Source: Plumapathes pennacea (taxonomy: Eukaryota; Cnidaria; Anthozoa; Antipatharia; Myriopathidae). Taken from it: a stretch of DNA of 64,000 bases. The notes under the pieces were generated by a model. That model did not search any database and had not been told where the DNA came from. It saw nothing but the letters and a program-made list of their open reading frames with translations. The stretch spans positions 12,728,184 to 12,792,183 of the forward strand of contig OZ038471.1 of assembly GCA_964036295.1 (NCBI GenBank), written 5' to 3'. The translations under genes and the position numbers were made by a program. The first letter of the stretch is position 1. Every line of letters begins with the position of its first letter. Positions 10,902-24,474 of the stretch are shown piece after piece.

Positions 10902-13262
10902 TTGTTCGGGATAACTTTCGCATGTGAAAATGGCCTTACTAATTTTGACCTGGTTGAGCAAACAATGCTGGACCAGTGTACTGACTGTTCGCAGGGTATA
11001 TACTCTGCACACTGCGAACATCAATTCACAAAAAGGGGGCTAAATTGGGAAGCCACAAAGTTGGAAAGATGTGAAAAGTAACTTTATCACGAGCAAAAGT
11101 TGTACTAAAATAAAACTTATATAAATCATGGCCTCGCCTTCGGTACACTCGAATACATGGTGACAACCCATAGATCTGACAATCTGTGCTCTATGAAAAG
11201 CCGGATGTGTTAACTGTGTATTTAATGCCCACTGTTACATACAGGAAGTGATTCCATTTGATTTGCGGTGTATTCTCAGTTGAGCCAGCTGAGTAGAGCT
11301 GTTGCAAATCGTGTCACGCTGGTGGTGAGATGGTGAGCTGCTTATTATTTGTTATCTCGACCCTGGCGTTCTTTGAGCTTAAACGACTATGGAAACGAGA
11401 GGATATAATACTTAATCCCTCGACAGGATAGCTTTAGAAATCATAGATCTGCACCTCCCGCTCTATATATTACTCGATTCTGTAGTTTATGTTTTAACAA
11501 AATCAAATACTTTGACTCGAACTGAAGGTTAAGAAAACGATTACTTGAAATTATGATATTCAGAGTAATCCATTAAAATTATTCAAAGCATAGGCATGAT
11601 TTCAATTACTTCCGTAAAATTTAAACTACAATGGCGGACAAACTGAATATCGATTATGTTACACTGCCCACTGTTGAATCCCGCAATTTGATGGAAATAC
11701 GGGACCCTTGTATAGGATCATAAAAAACTCACAAACTCTTATGATCTAAAATAATCTTCTCTTGAAACATTATCTGACTCGACGCGCACTTTTTCAATTA
11801 CTGTAAGCGGACGCTTCATTCAACTGTCAATTTCTAACTCGAAGTAATTTTAGCTTACATTTTAGCCAAAGCATAGCACTTACTGTTCCTCAAACTCCAC
11901 TACGTTTTCAAACTTGTCTGGAAAACCATTACGCGTAGAAACAGAAAACCGCATTCAGTGGCTGTCCGAATACAAAATAGCAAGAAAGTATGAAAGTTAT
12001 ATCATAGCTAAGAGTCGTAAAAAGCCTCCTATATTTTGTTGAATGCGAGGGTGGAATGCAGTTCTAAAGTCTAGGTTGTAGCGGCAGTCCAGCAGAAAGG
12101 TAAGATTTAAAGGCCGGAGCTAGTACTTTATTCAGTTATACCGGATTTTGATACTCAGCCGGAAAAGCGTCGACTGCCAAAATTTCATAAAAATAGTTAT
12201 GTGAGTACACATGTTTCAAATTAAGAAATAAAAGCACCTTTCGCGTAAGTACGACATTAAATCGGTGCCGTTCTGTGCTCGGGAAAGCCACCTAAATTGC
12301 ATTTCAAAAACCGCGTCCTACACAGGAGATATACGAAAGGTTGAAAATATCGACTCCGAAATCCCAGAAAAAGGCCAATGACATATTGAAAATGGTCTTA
12401 AGATGTATCGCAAATGGTTGTCTATGTGGAATTTTCTGATCCGGAGTGGTTAAAATATGACACGGTTTACAACGGTTTACACAGTTTACACTATGAACTA
12501 AAATAGAATCTGTCTAATCCTCTTTCACTCTGTGGTGTAAACCGTTGTATCAATGTAAACCATTGGAAATCCCAAACAAGTACAACACAAGGTTTTATAT
12601 CGCATTCAGAAAAAGTATCACTCTTTATGCCATTCCAAGTTTGTAACAATTCTTCCAATTTTTAAGTGAAATTTTCCTGACGCGAGAGCTTGCGTTATTC
12701 TGCCAATTAGAACTAATTAAGGTAATCATCTGATTCAGTTACGTTCATGTCATTTTATCAAGCATTTGGAGTTGAGCGTTACTTAACAACTTTAACCGAC
12801 GACAAAGCAGTTGTGTAGCCGACCTTTCCAATAACTCAGTCGGTCTATTTGGGGTAGGATTCGCACTTAGCAATGCATTGCTCATCATATGTTTCGTCGT
12901 ATGCTTGAATTTGGAAAAGTTCCGGTAAGACTTTGACGGAAAACCGTTGCTAAATAATTAATTTATCAACATTGAACTGGGGGGTGGGGGAGGGAGGGGT
13001 GTGTCAACAGTTTTGTCCGTGGCTGTAGAATCTTACGCCATCCGCTTTGCTTTAAACATTTGTTGGGCTGGCCACAGTTCCGTGTACTCTGCGCATCCCA
13101 TAAAGAAAGCGGGCTGAAGAAACCGACTTCAATTCCATACTGTGTGCTACAGTTAATTTACGCTTTACAACATTGACGTCTAACAGAGAATTTTTCTCAG
13201 TTTCACTTTGATCGCTTCCTACTTCCGTTGTTACTTCGACATGTTCTGACGAAATGTGATAC
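10902..13262. other. upstream region of the discoidin-TLDc gene
   Basis: About 2.3 kb without a supportable gene. It contains a small foldback at 12458-12567 and a G-rich tract near 12979-13000. Confidence 0.4.
12458..12567. repeat. small foldback (GGTTTACA inverted repeats)
   Basis: ACGGTTTACAACGGTTTACAC on the left is matched by GTGTAAACCGTTGTATCAAT on the right, giving an imperfect stem with a loop of about 60 bases. It may be a MITE remnant. Confidence 0.4.
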
Positions 13263-13298
13263 TATAAAAGTCGCGAGGTAAATTATACAAATCAGTTT
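13263..13298 (+). promoter_or_regulatory. core promoter: TATA box and initiator
   Basis: TATAAAAG at 13263-13270 is followed by an initiator-like TCAGTTT at 13292-13298 whose A (13294) lies 31 bp after the first T of the TATA box. This gives a predicted 85-base 5' UTR before the ATG at 13379. Confidence 0.6.
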
Positions 13299-13378
13299 CA
13301 CGCTGGTGACGACGAGTTGGTATCGGCTGAATTGTTGTCTTTATCGTTCTCGGGCTGCTTTTTTCTTTCAAGACAAAG

Positions 13379-13442
13379 ATGATTGTCGCTACTTTCGCTG
13401 TGTTAATCCTTTTTACAACAAGAGCATCAGCGGACACTGCGG
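13379..13442 (+). CDS. exon 1: signal peptide
   Basis: ATG at 13379 starts MIVATFAVLILFTTRASADTA, a textbook signal peptide with likely cleavage after ASA. The donor is GTAAGG at 13443, phase 1. No in-frame alternative start is needed. Confidence 0.8.
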
Positions 13443-16400
13443 GTAAGGGATATTCAAGACAGTTCTGTTGGTCATGTATACTTCCACGTACAGTATAACT
13501 TCTTCGTCCTTCTTCTCGATTATTTAACGACGAACTGATCAAAGCTTATGCAATCATTTCTAACTAGGCCTCGTTTTACCAGAATGGAAACAGGCATCTC
13601 AGAAATGGCCTACTTAGTAGCTATGACATGGGTAGTTGCCATAGAAGAATTTTTAGATAAAATTTCATTGATTGTCCCCTTAACGCAGTCTTCAAAACTG
13701 CCATTAAGTGTGTGACAGCAATACTTCAAATTTTCTGCGTTTGATGCCCATGACCCGCTCAACAGAATCGTTATTTTACGTTCTAGAATGCAATCAAGCT
13801 CTTGGAATGCAGCAGGGAAAAATAGAAAACGAAGCAATCACCGCTTCTTCCTGGAAAGACGATGATCACAAACCTCAATTTGCCAGACTGAACATCAGGA
13901 AGGCCTGGTGCTCACGGAACGAGACGTCGCCGTATTTACAGATATCTCTGAGTGAAGTTTACAAGATCACGGGTATTGAAACCCAAGGAAGCTTGAGCGA
14001 CAGGCGGTGGGTGACTAAGTACGAGATTCATTACACCACAAATACAAGTGGATGGGAAGTTTACCAGGTAGATTAAAACTATATCAGCTGTGTTTCGCAG
14101 CAAAGCTGTTACGATGTTGTGTTGACGTTGGGAACCCCTGTGGTCCACTTAAGCTATAATATCACTGAAAATATTTTTTCCAAGTTAAATCGAATTACAT
14201 CATATTATTGCTGAATGATAGCTGCAATGTTCCTCAAAGTTTCATAGAAATTGCATAAAAGCCAAAAAAGTTATGATCCAAAGTTTGTCATGGACGACTG
14301 CGCCCGATGAAACTCCGGAGTCACCTAAAACCAGTCTTTTAATCTAGAAACTCTCAAGTATTCATCTAAAATAATCATTTTCTAACTCATTTTTGGTAAG
14401 TTGATAAAGGACTTTAAATTAAATAACTTAATGAAGGGATTAGCACGTAATCACGTAATATCAGACTATAGGTGACAGCAATAAAACGCAGGAAGCTAGT
14501 ATTGATTCTAATCGCAAAAACAAACAAACAAACATAAGTAGAAAAAAAAACCGTCATGCATAACACTTTTTTTTTATTCACCGGTCATAACAGGCTTCAA
14601 ATGGAAAGACAGTCTTCCAAGGGAACAGCCATTTTGCTAGATCTTCAAGAAACGATTTTGGTATTCCACTCATGGCCAATGCGATTCGGATCTATCCAAA
14701 AAAAACGATGGCTCTTTTTGGAGGAGCGAAACGTGCGTGTCTTAGGGTGGAGATTTATGGCTGCAAACTCGAGTCAGGTGAGTGACGTCATGATTTTAGT
14801 TTTGAACCCATGCATACAGAACAAAAACAACCCGATAACTACAAGAGAGACATTTTGTGATAGTGACACCACAAAATGCAATAAGTAACGCAAAATTTAA
14901 ACAGCAAAGTAACGCAAAAGGTGGCATAGTCAGACGATCTCTCCAACGGATTTGATTTTGCTGTGAGGGAGATGAGTTGAAAAAGGTGTCTTAACAAACA
15001 AGTAACTAGAAATACGATATTCGCAGAGGCCCCACGCCCAAGTAATCGGTTTTGTATGACATTGCTAGAGCTCTCATGTACTCTATGCTTTCACCACACA
15101 TCTCAATATTATCCTCGAGCAAAGCGAGGGTAATAATCACGATGCTAATGGAGCAAAATCGTCTTGTTTGGAGACTCCAAGCGGGTCACCATCTTGAAAT
15201 TTAATGTTCGTCTGTCAGTCAGTCTGGCAGTTGAGCAGTACCAAAGTAATTTCTAGTATAACGTAATTAAAGGCGGACGACACTATATTAGCATTTACAT
15301 GATATTGGCATGTGTCCCATTTCGGGGAGTACTCATCATAATTTTGGGTGGGGGTGTGCCGCCTGAAGCTGAAAACCTCTTACCCTATTTCAAACCAAAA
15401 TATCTGATTTACTATACCCTATTTCAGACCAGACTCCAAAATGTATACCCTATTTAAGACCTATTTTAGAGATATATTTCTTTTGCAACCATTTCTGCCC
15501 TGTTTTTTTTCCATTTGCCATGCACTGTCCACTGCGACACATTTCTATTAAAATCATACCCTATCCCAGGCCAAAAACACAAAATCTATACCCTACTTCA
15601 GACTAAAAATGTTTGAAACAATATTCTTTGGGGCAGCACATACCTATATGGCATAGTACTCTGCCTGAAAATAGCCGTACCCAAATGCTTGATGTGTTAC
15701 CAGCGGGACCCCCGTAAAGTACGAAGGGTTGTGTTTTGCAAATGCTCGATTATAGATACCGCTTCAACCAATGTATCTGTGTTCTGAGCAATATTTGTGT
15801 GAAAGAACATCGAATAAGTAGTAGAAGACGTGTCGAAACTTGATAGAACTTGAACTTTTCCCTGCGGGCAGAGCGTCTCCCTTTGTCGGAAACTCTGCGG
15901 CTTTGTGTAACGCGCGGCGTATACGAACAGTCGGCGTTTAACTTCGTTTTGCGTGCAGTAAAGGTTCTTTGTTTATTGTCTGAGGATATTGAATTACTAA
16001 TAGGATTGAGGCAAATATCACGCGAGATTAAGATACAAGATCTGTCAATGAAATGTCACGAGCATAATATCATAGAACGGGGAATCCCGAATCATCAGCT
16101 ACTTAGCTTTCACTCACGCCGCTTTAACAAAAGCAGGAAAGACCTGCAGGCGATTACATCGAGAATATTTGTCACTGAATACCTCGAAGTCTTCAAGGTT
16201 GATATCCGACTATCCGAGCCGTAATGTTCGCTCCACAAGCCCGTGATGCACGCCTTTGTTGTCACGGTATTCAAACGTCTGCAGCTTCCGATAGAGATTA
16301 ATTTCGTATCGACCCAGAATTTTGCGTTAAAGCTTAATGCATAGCAGTCTTGAACATATTAGTGATCAGACTTGTACATGTAGGATGCGTAACGTCTGAG

Positions 16401-19400
16401 ATGGCTTTTTCATACGAAGTAATTTCATCATGGGAAGTGTCATGTTTTAGGCCCCGTCCACACTACGCCGGATAAATTTGAAAACGCAACTTTATTCTTA
16501 CGGTTAGGAAAACGCTCTTCAAAGTGGATAAAATTTGAAAGCGCCGGCTTTGCGTTTTGGTGTGGACGAAAAACATTTTGAAAACGGAACTTTTCGAAAA
16601 CCCTGACTCACGTGGCCACGTCAAGTGGTTTCAAAGTTTGTCAGGGACGTTTGTAGAGCAATAACAATACATTTGGGCCCGGAAACATTTTATCCGTTTT
16701 CCAGTGTGGACGGAAAACATTTCTTGCGTTTTCAGAGTGAAAGTTGCGTTTTCAAATTTATCCGGCGTAGTGTGGACGGGGCCTTAATGTGCTACAGCTA
16801 CTTGAACATGATGCACACGCTGGGAAGATGAGATAAGGCTATTACGCTGTCTTACAGCTACTTAAGATGTCGGGTATTCCCCAGTCAATCCCATTACAAA
16901 ATGACAACACAGTTCCTCCACAAAACATGTCAGCTTGAAAATTCACTCAACAAGGTTGCCAGGTTGTATAGAAAGCGTCACACTAGTACTGTCACGTGCA
17001 TCGGAAAGCAATGAAAACTGGGTTGTTGCAAACGAAGAATATTCCTACGGGGCCTTCGATAATTGTTTTCTCTCAATTATTATAATACACTTTTTCGTGA
17101 ATATCTGTTTGACCAAAATTAGAAGAAAAGAGGGCAAGAAAAATAAAGGGAGCTCTTGGATCCGTCATTTGCAAAAACTGACTCGGCTATAATATCTTTT
17201 GCATATAAACGCACGACAAAAGTTCCTCTCCCGGGACCCCGCGTGTCTCTATTCATTGTACTAATGACGTCACAAGCGCACTGGCCACGGGCCTGTCTTG
17301 TTCATTGGTAAAATACTGTATATTAAATACTTCTCATGTACCTGTAGGTTACATTATACTTCTCAGGAGTTCTCAGTTGTTGCATGTGTTGCCTAGTACA
17401 TGTACAAACACAAAATTCCATGCCAGAGAAATATAGCCCTAACCCTACACTCTTCTGTGAGTGAAAATGAAAAAGTGCACTATAAATATTCAATATTTTT
17501 ACAGAATATTAGACAAATGAGAGTCAGGTTCGCACGTTATCCAGCACTGTAAGATGCTGTGAGACATGAGAAGAACATCAGTTTAGTACTGTATTGAAAT
17601 TCTTATCTTAAAGTCTCATTTCCCATGTCATGTGGGTATAAAGTAACTCTTCCTAATCACAGAAAGATACTTTTTCCAGTTGGACTTCGTGAACTTCGTG
17701 TTTGTCTTGATATTTAGAGACCTATGAAAAACAAAACAAGCATCAAAGTCTAGAATTAAAAAAGTGTGTTCTGTGGCTGGAGATAGATGGGTGGGTGGGG
17801 AAGCAGATTGTGTTGGAGTAACAGTTTAGACAAATCTCACCAGAAATAAATGTCATGCAGCTGCATGGAAAAAAACTAATGTTCAAAAGAAAACTTTATA
17901 AAATATCATTACTAATATTCTATTTGGGAAAAGGAAGAAATTTATGCTAGCTAGTAAAGTGCTGGCTTAAGTAAAATGAAACTAACTGTGGTAAATGCAA
18001 ATTGACTTGTTTGGCTGTTATAATTATGTATCTTTGCAAATGATTTTTGACCTTAATAGTACTGAAGGCATTGACTTGTCAGAGTTATTATCTAATTGAA
18101 CTTGTTTAGATCATGGCATTTTTTTTCTGCCCATACCAGCTAAACACAGAAATCTCTTCTGAACATTACTTTATACACAGTAATGTATAAAATACAGCTA
18201 AACTGCTAATTTAAAAATGCAAAAGGAAATGCAGCAATAAATTTACATTCTTTTCCTGATGCCAAATTTACAAAATAATCATTCATAACAATATCTAGTT
18301 TACCAAACATCATTCTGTTTATTTGTATATACATTTCATAATAGTGTATATACTATAATTTATAGCAAAGGGAAGGGGGGCGGTAAGGTGAAGAAGTATA
18401 TGCAAACAAAGACTGTATTGTTATGGAAAGTAGTGGCCAGGTTTTGGAAAGTTTAGCCCAGCATAAAAAACACAGTTCAAATAACATTTGACTTATAGTA
18501 CTTATACAGTGTTATACAGTACATGATAAAAACAGCCAAGCAGTTAAAAAAAAAAAAAAAAAAAAAAAAACCAAAACTCACAAAGTTTTTGCACTGTATA
18601 ATTCACAGAGGACAAATATTTTGATCTGTTCTTTGATAAACTGAAATGGTTTCTAGTGCTGCAATTTTAATAAACACATTTCTCTCTAATCAAATGCACA
18701 GAAACGCCAAATTCTTCTGTGTGAGTGATATATATGCTGTGATTTTGTCTACAAAGCAAACTGTCAAGTCTCAAATTAACCTCTGCACTGTATGACACTG
18801 GAAGTTGATTTAACTGTCAAGACTCAAACGGTCAAAACAGTTTTCTGTCGTGGAAATTTATAGCATCACAACAACAAAATTTTATCGCGGCCGCAAAATG
18901 TCCGATAAGCTCGAAGCAATGCATAACGGACGAGTTGAGTGAACAAAGTAAATAGACGTGTCTTACCTGCCCTTGGAGCTATCGGCTGGCCTTCAAGCAC
19001 TATTTTACATGTAGCTTATCTTCAGTCCTCCTGCTGTTCAACGGGTTGTCAGGGTTAGCCCATCCACGGCTAGGCAGATGTTGTTGCCTCTGGAAGCGCC
19101 GTTCTTCGACAGAAACCCTTCGACAAGAGACAAACGTTGCTCACGGCGTCGATTGTTGGCCTCATTTTGAGCATGAAGCCTACGGGCTGTTTCTCCGGAC
19201 GTTTCATTGTGGCGTCGGGAAGCAGCTTGTTCTCGATCAGCTTTCATGCGCTGTTCTCTTTCCTGAGCTGTTTGGCTTGGGCTCGCTTCTGCATATGATG
19301 CTCCGGGCGGCTGTAGTGCGCTGTTCTCTTTCCTGGTTTGTCTCCTGAGCTCGTTTCTGCTTGTGCTCTCGGTCACGCCGCTTGTCTCACGAGTTCGTCT

Positions 19401-22400
19401 TAGTATGTCTTGCTCTCTTCGTTTTTGAAGACGAACTTGTTTCTTCTCGTGAGAGTGTTCCGTTTGATTCTTTGTTTGATTCATACACTACGTAGTTCGG
19501 CAAGAGTGCAAAAACTCATTCAATCTCCTGTCGTGTCCGGACTACCAGAACACCACGTGATCAAAAGTCGGTCCGTGAAATACAGACATTTCAACATGAG
19601 ATTCCGGGTTGAGGTCAGGAGAGGAAAGAGCCTGGGAACGATGTTAGAGATTCTGTTCCGATGTTTTTTACCCAGGAAACCCCGCGTAGCGGGGACGTGA
19701 TTCTGTTCCGATGTTTTACCCAGCAAGCCCCGCTGCGCGGGGAGGTCGGTCCGTGAAATACAGACATTTCAAAACGACATGGTGTTCAGATTAGTACCCA
19801 CGCAGGGCGTGGGAATTATACTTCTTTTCTAAACCTTTATACGGTCAGCAACATCTAAGAAAAAAAGTTGTTTTGAAATGAACTGAAAAAGTATTGTTCA
19901 GTTTTTACAGTACAAGGTGTTTTGGGTCTTGTTTCTATAGAGCGGTCAACTGAACCTCGTGAGCAGTGCGACCTGTTGAGCTCGCTGATTCACAGAACGC
20001 TTAAAATTAGACCATTTATTGCTGTGTATTGAGTAGGTATAAAGGACATTTCACAGGAATAACAAAACTCTTCGAAACAACACGCATCAGTCTTCATGTA
20101 GGAGTCTGGTGGTTCGATTTCGGCGCAGTCACAGCGCACAGTGGCGAATGAGAGCTCAGTGGGCTGTAGGACAATGTATTTTCAACAATTAGCATCCTCA
20201 ATTACCAGTTATTCAGTTCGACCAAACATCATTCTTCGATTTGTTGATTTTTGCGCCCTTTACAAAAACTTAAGTATTTCATCAAACACCTTAAACGCAT
20301 GTGAACCATTAAAATCAGTAGTGCAATTTCATACACAACTGGCACTCTGCACTTCTTCTACCTATAACGAGTTATGCAGCAACAGTCATGTGTACAGCAG
20401 TTTAGTCTGCTGCGACCAGTTGGGTTCAGTCTCGCAGATATGCAACGGTGCATGATAAACGGTAAGCTTTAAACTAAGTTGTTTCTGGACCTAATGTTAC
20501 CGCAGGGTATAGGCATTCTCGTATATCGGGCAAGACGACGGCAGACCGGTCACACTTGTGTCAGATTTCTTTCTTTCCCATTTCTTTCTTGTCGCTACAA
20601 TAGCTTTTGGTCTGATTTTTCCATATGGTAGCCTATAAATCTCTTGCATTTATTTAGTCTTAAGTTTTCTTGTTCTCAAGTTTTGTTGAATCATCACCGT
20701 TTCTAAAAAACTCGCGTAACACAATTTCACGGTTTAGACGGGCATGAAAAGCATTCCGAGGGCGATCCAAGAATTGTTCCAAATCGGTTTGATGATATCT
20801 CAGTTGTGATCGTAAGTAACGTTACGTTTGTGCCTATCCCTACTTCAGTGGGTGTGGGCGCGTTGACAGTTCAAACATTATGCGTTCTGCGTAAAAAGTA
20901 AGACATTTTTGCATGAGACAACTTCGATATAAATTCAGTTTACTGCGTTCTTCTGTGATTAATCTAATATGAAATGTCCAAGCACATGCGTTTCGGAGAA
21001 AGATTAACACAAACGTTAGGTCGATATACTCAGAAGTAGTCAAGTGCTGATCTTTGTTCCGATCTTTCTTTGTTGTTGCCTGTAAATTCATACAAAGCGC
21101 TAGTCCCGAAAAGGAACAACTGTCATATTCAATACTGATCGGCCAAGTCTGTGAAAATAACGTCAGCTTATCAGTCCAGAATCAAGGGATCACTTACTTG
21201 TAACGCAAAATGACCCCGTATATTCTTTCCGGCAAGCACACTCAATTTGCAAGACATTTTCTTCCGCGGCTCACACTGCACGCTATAGACGTTCTCCAAA
21301 ATCTAATTTGGTGACCCAGTCAGTCAAACTTAGCCCGTCCAGCTGATCTTGTCTTGACAAAGTAACAGGCAATTCATTTTAAACGTCGCGTATCTGTATA
21401 CTTTACAGTGCACGACTCGATCCTGCCTCGAACGTCATGTAGTTCGTTTTCTTGCATGGAACACTGGAAAATTGCTTACATTCGTTGTAAAATTAATTGA
21501 GACTTTAGGACGAAAGCTAAATTTTTAGTAGATTGTGGATTCTGCACGGCGGTAAATTAACAAATTGACGTTTCATGATCAATAAGAGGACAGACACATA
21601 AAAAACTGACGTCAATTTGTTTTTTACAATAACAAAACTCAAGCGACGACGCGGGGAAAACACGCAAGAAAACTGGATTTTGTTCGATTTGACCGAAATG
21701 TTGTCAACAACTTTTCCCGCTTTCTAATTGGCCGAGGTTGAAATTCAAGACATTTCATTGGCCAAAAAGTGACAGTTTGACGTGAGCATTTCGCGCGTGT
21801 AAAATAAAATTTTGTCAAAGAAGTTGGAAAGAAATGAAACTAGACGCTTTTCTGCTGCGGTTTTCTCGACAATTTCAAGACAAAGCTCAAGGAAATTCGC
21901 CTCTGAACACTTCTGGTTCTCTACTTCAAATGCCGAATGTCGCTTTTGCAAGAACTGAGGTAAAATTGAAGCTGAATTCACCTTCTTCGTCCAAATCACT
22001 GTCGTCAGCACTCGATTTTATGTGTCTGTCCTCTTATTGATAATGAAAATTAGCCAATCACAAAGCGAGAAACTGACGTGTTATTGTAAAATCAACGTTC
22101 GAGCCGCTACTGGTACTCCATTAGTTCAGCTTGCAGGGAAAGGTTCTTTTGAATTGACCTTGTCATCCGCCATTATTTTCCGTAACAAACCAACCCTTGG
22201 GAGTAGGCTAAGGCAGCTTTTGCTGGCTAAGTCGCCGATAAATTGCATCTAAATTGAGCAGATTCTAAACAGCGACGATTTCTCGGCGACAAATCGCCAC
22301 AAAATTGCCACGAAATTGCAGGTAGTTCACAATTGCGGTTTGGAATCGCATCGAAAATCACCCCTTAAATTTTACCATCTGCATCAAAAATTACCTGTGT

Positions 22401-24443
22401 AAACCGGCCTTAATGTGCTTTATGTAGTACCATCCTACAAGAAGCACGAGAAAATGAAAACCGCAGGAGAACAGGGAGGGCCAGAACCGCATACCTCTTT
22501 CACTGTATGACAAAAAGTCGTATTTATATCGGAATTTACTTTTTTATTTCACAGAATATTACTTCAGTCGGTCTGACTCGGTAATCCTCAGCGGGCACCC
22601 TGATTACGATCAAAAGCTGAACGAATACCTGGAACCTGTGCAAGTGAGTGGTAAGCAGTGGAAGTTGTGTTTCAGGGCTTCTGAGCATAACTACAGTGCT
22701 GCTGCTTTCCACACTTCTTGCAACAAGAAAGGTGTAACATTTACCCTGGTTCGAGTTGGAATCTACGTATTTGGTGGCTACGCAGACAAGAGCTGGGATG
22801 CGCCGAGTGATGGACAAACAAGTGAGTATGGTCCAGATATTAATCCCCGAACGAAGTGAGGGAAATACTCACGACACTAATGCAGTAATATTATACCGCC
22901 TACTTGGGGACTCCAAGCCTGTCGCCATCTCGAAATTTAACGCTGTCTGTCAGTCAGTCAGTCAGTCAGTCAGTTTGTCAGTCAGTCTGTCGTACGACTT
23001 TAGGCGCGGTTACCCCGCTAACCAATAACAAAGGCCGGATCGATCACGTGTGCCCTGTTGTTTTACTCGGAATAACTTAGAGAAATTAGATTTGAACGAA
23101 GCATTTAGATTTGAACGAAGCAACAATATATCGTAGCTGCGTTCACGAAAATGGAAAACTTAACTGAAAAACTTGAAACACAGCAGTCTCGCGAAGCTCC
23201 TCTTCAAATGAGAAGGGAACAGGCACGAGCAAGGCGAAATCGTGAAACGAGCGAATAACAGCGCATGAATGCCAATCAAAAGCGACATGAACAGAAGCGG
23301 GTAACGCAGACAATTCCGCAAAGAGAACAGCGCTTGAACGCAAATCGGAAACTTCAGGAGAAAAAGCGGGCCGAAGAGAAGACTCCGCAAAGACAACAGC
23401 GCATGAATGCCGACCAAAAGCGACATGAACAGAAGTGGGTAACACAGACAACTCCGCAAAGGGAACAGCGCTTGAAAGCAAATCGGGAGCTTCAGACGCC
23501 GTTTTGTGTTAAACTCAGATACTTATTTAGAAAGGACAAGCAACAAAGGTTAGTCAGTGGAAATCGAACAATCACCGTGACAAATATATTCTATCCCGTA
23601 TAGCTTGTAACTCGATCACTTCAAGAATGTATTAAAATCTGTATGCTGATCATTTTCCCTCGAAGTATTGTTTTACTACGCTTCTGTCGCCAGTTTCGGC
23701 TACCGTATTCGCTCAGAGCAATCGGAACTTGGAGTCTTGAATGATTTAGTCAGATGTCTTATTTTTCTGTAATCTGACAACGCGGTGATTGCAGCGAGAA
23801 TCGTTCACAAGCCCTTAGAAGTATTACTGGGTCTGAAGCCCGTGTATAATTTGAAGTAAACTGTTCAAGTTTTGCTTTGATTCTGGGAGAAATCTTGCTG
23901 TTTTGAGTGGGTTCACATACAAAACAATTCGAGCTCATTAAATATGCATGCCTGAGTCTGGTGCATGCAGTAGTAAAAACAAATCGCACAGGAAGCCTAT
24001 TTAATTGTACTGCCTATGAATTCAAAATTGGAAAATCAGTGTTCCTTTTTTCCCGTACTACGACGGCCGACCAACTTCAAACTTTGAGTATTAAATTTCG
24101 AGAACGTGCTTGGCAGACTGTATGAATTAATTTGACGTGCCGACCGTGGGAAATACGTACTTCGTCACGCAATCGATTCTTTTTTCAACGCTAAAGTATA
24201 ACACACACCATTCTTTTTCTCCTTCCTTTGCGTGTAGCACTTGAGTTCGAAGAAAAGATTGAGTCAACATTTCGGTAAAACAAAGGCTACTCTTGTTGGG
24301 AGTTACCAAAGTAAAAGTCCCATCAATGGCAGAGTGAGGGGGTATCTGCGATTATCGTATTTCTAGTATACAATATACAGGACAGTAGGTGGATACAGTA
24401 AGTCATGAAATGTACCTTACCTCCCGGGTAAACGTTATATATG

Positions 24444-24474
<31 letters not shown>

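Larger units (their letters stand above)
15043..15665 (+). repeat. composite repeat block, inverted duplicate of 61190-61878
   Basis: From AATCGGTTTTGTATGACATT to CCTATATGGCATAGTACTCTG this block matches the reverse complement of 61190-61878 throughout, with scattered differences. It consists of flanking sequence, a Helitron-like insert (15112-15256), a spacer and an R-family element. The pair lies 46 kb apart in opposite orientation. Confidence 0.75.
17301..19584 (-). mobile_element. Y element, uninterrupted copy (copy A)
   Basis: The reverse complement of this 2284-bp block matches the flanks and inter-insertion parts of 51951-61008. Homology ends at TTCATTGG (17301) on one side and at GTGAAATACA (19584) on the other. 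It carries one intact ORF at its 5' end and a long A/T-rich tail with a poly(A) tract at 18547-18570. No terminal inverted repeats were found, so its class is unknown. Confidence 0.7.
22844..24366 (+). mobile_element. Helitron-like element, long copy
   Basis: Begins TCCCCGAACGAAGTGAGGG and ends GATTATCGTATTTCTAG, inserted between A and T, 22 bp after the 5' splice site of intron 4. It shares termini with 15112-15256 and 61630-61811. The interior carries a GTCA microsatellite (22949-22986) and a broken Arg/Gln-rich ORF (23151-23603). Rep or helicase domains are not present. Confidence 0.5.

Noticed and set aside
14556..14888. 110-codon frame over exon 3 of the TLDc gene
   Set aside because: Wrong phase; the discoidin domain is read in the frame set by exon 2.
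23143..23481. Minus-strand frames opposite the Arg/Gln-rich ORF
   Set aside because: Mirror of the repeated plus-strand sequence, with no domain.
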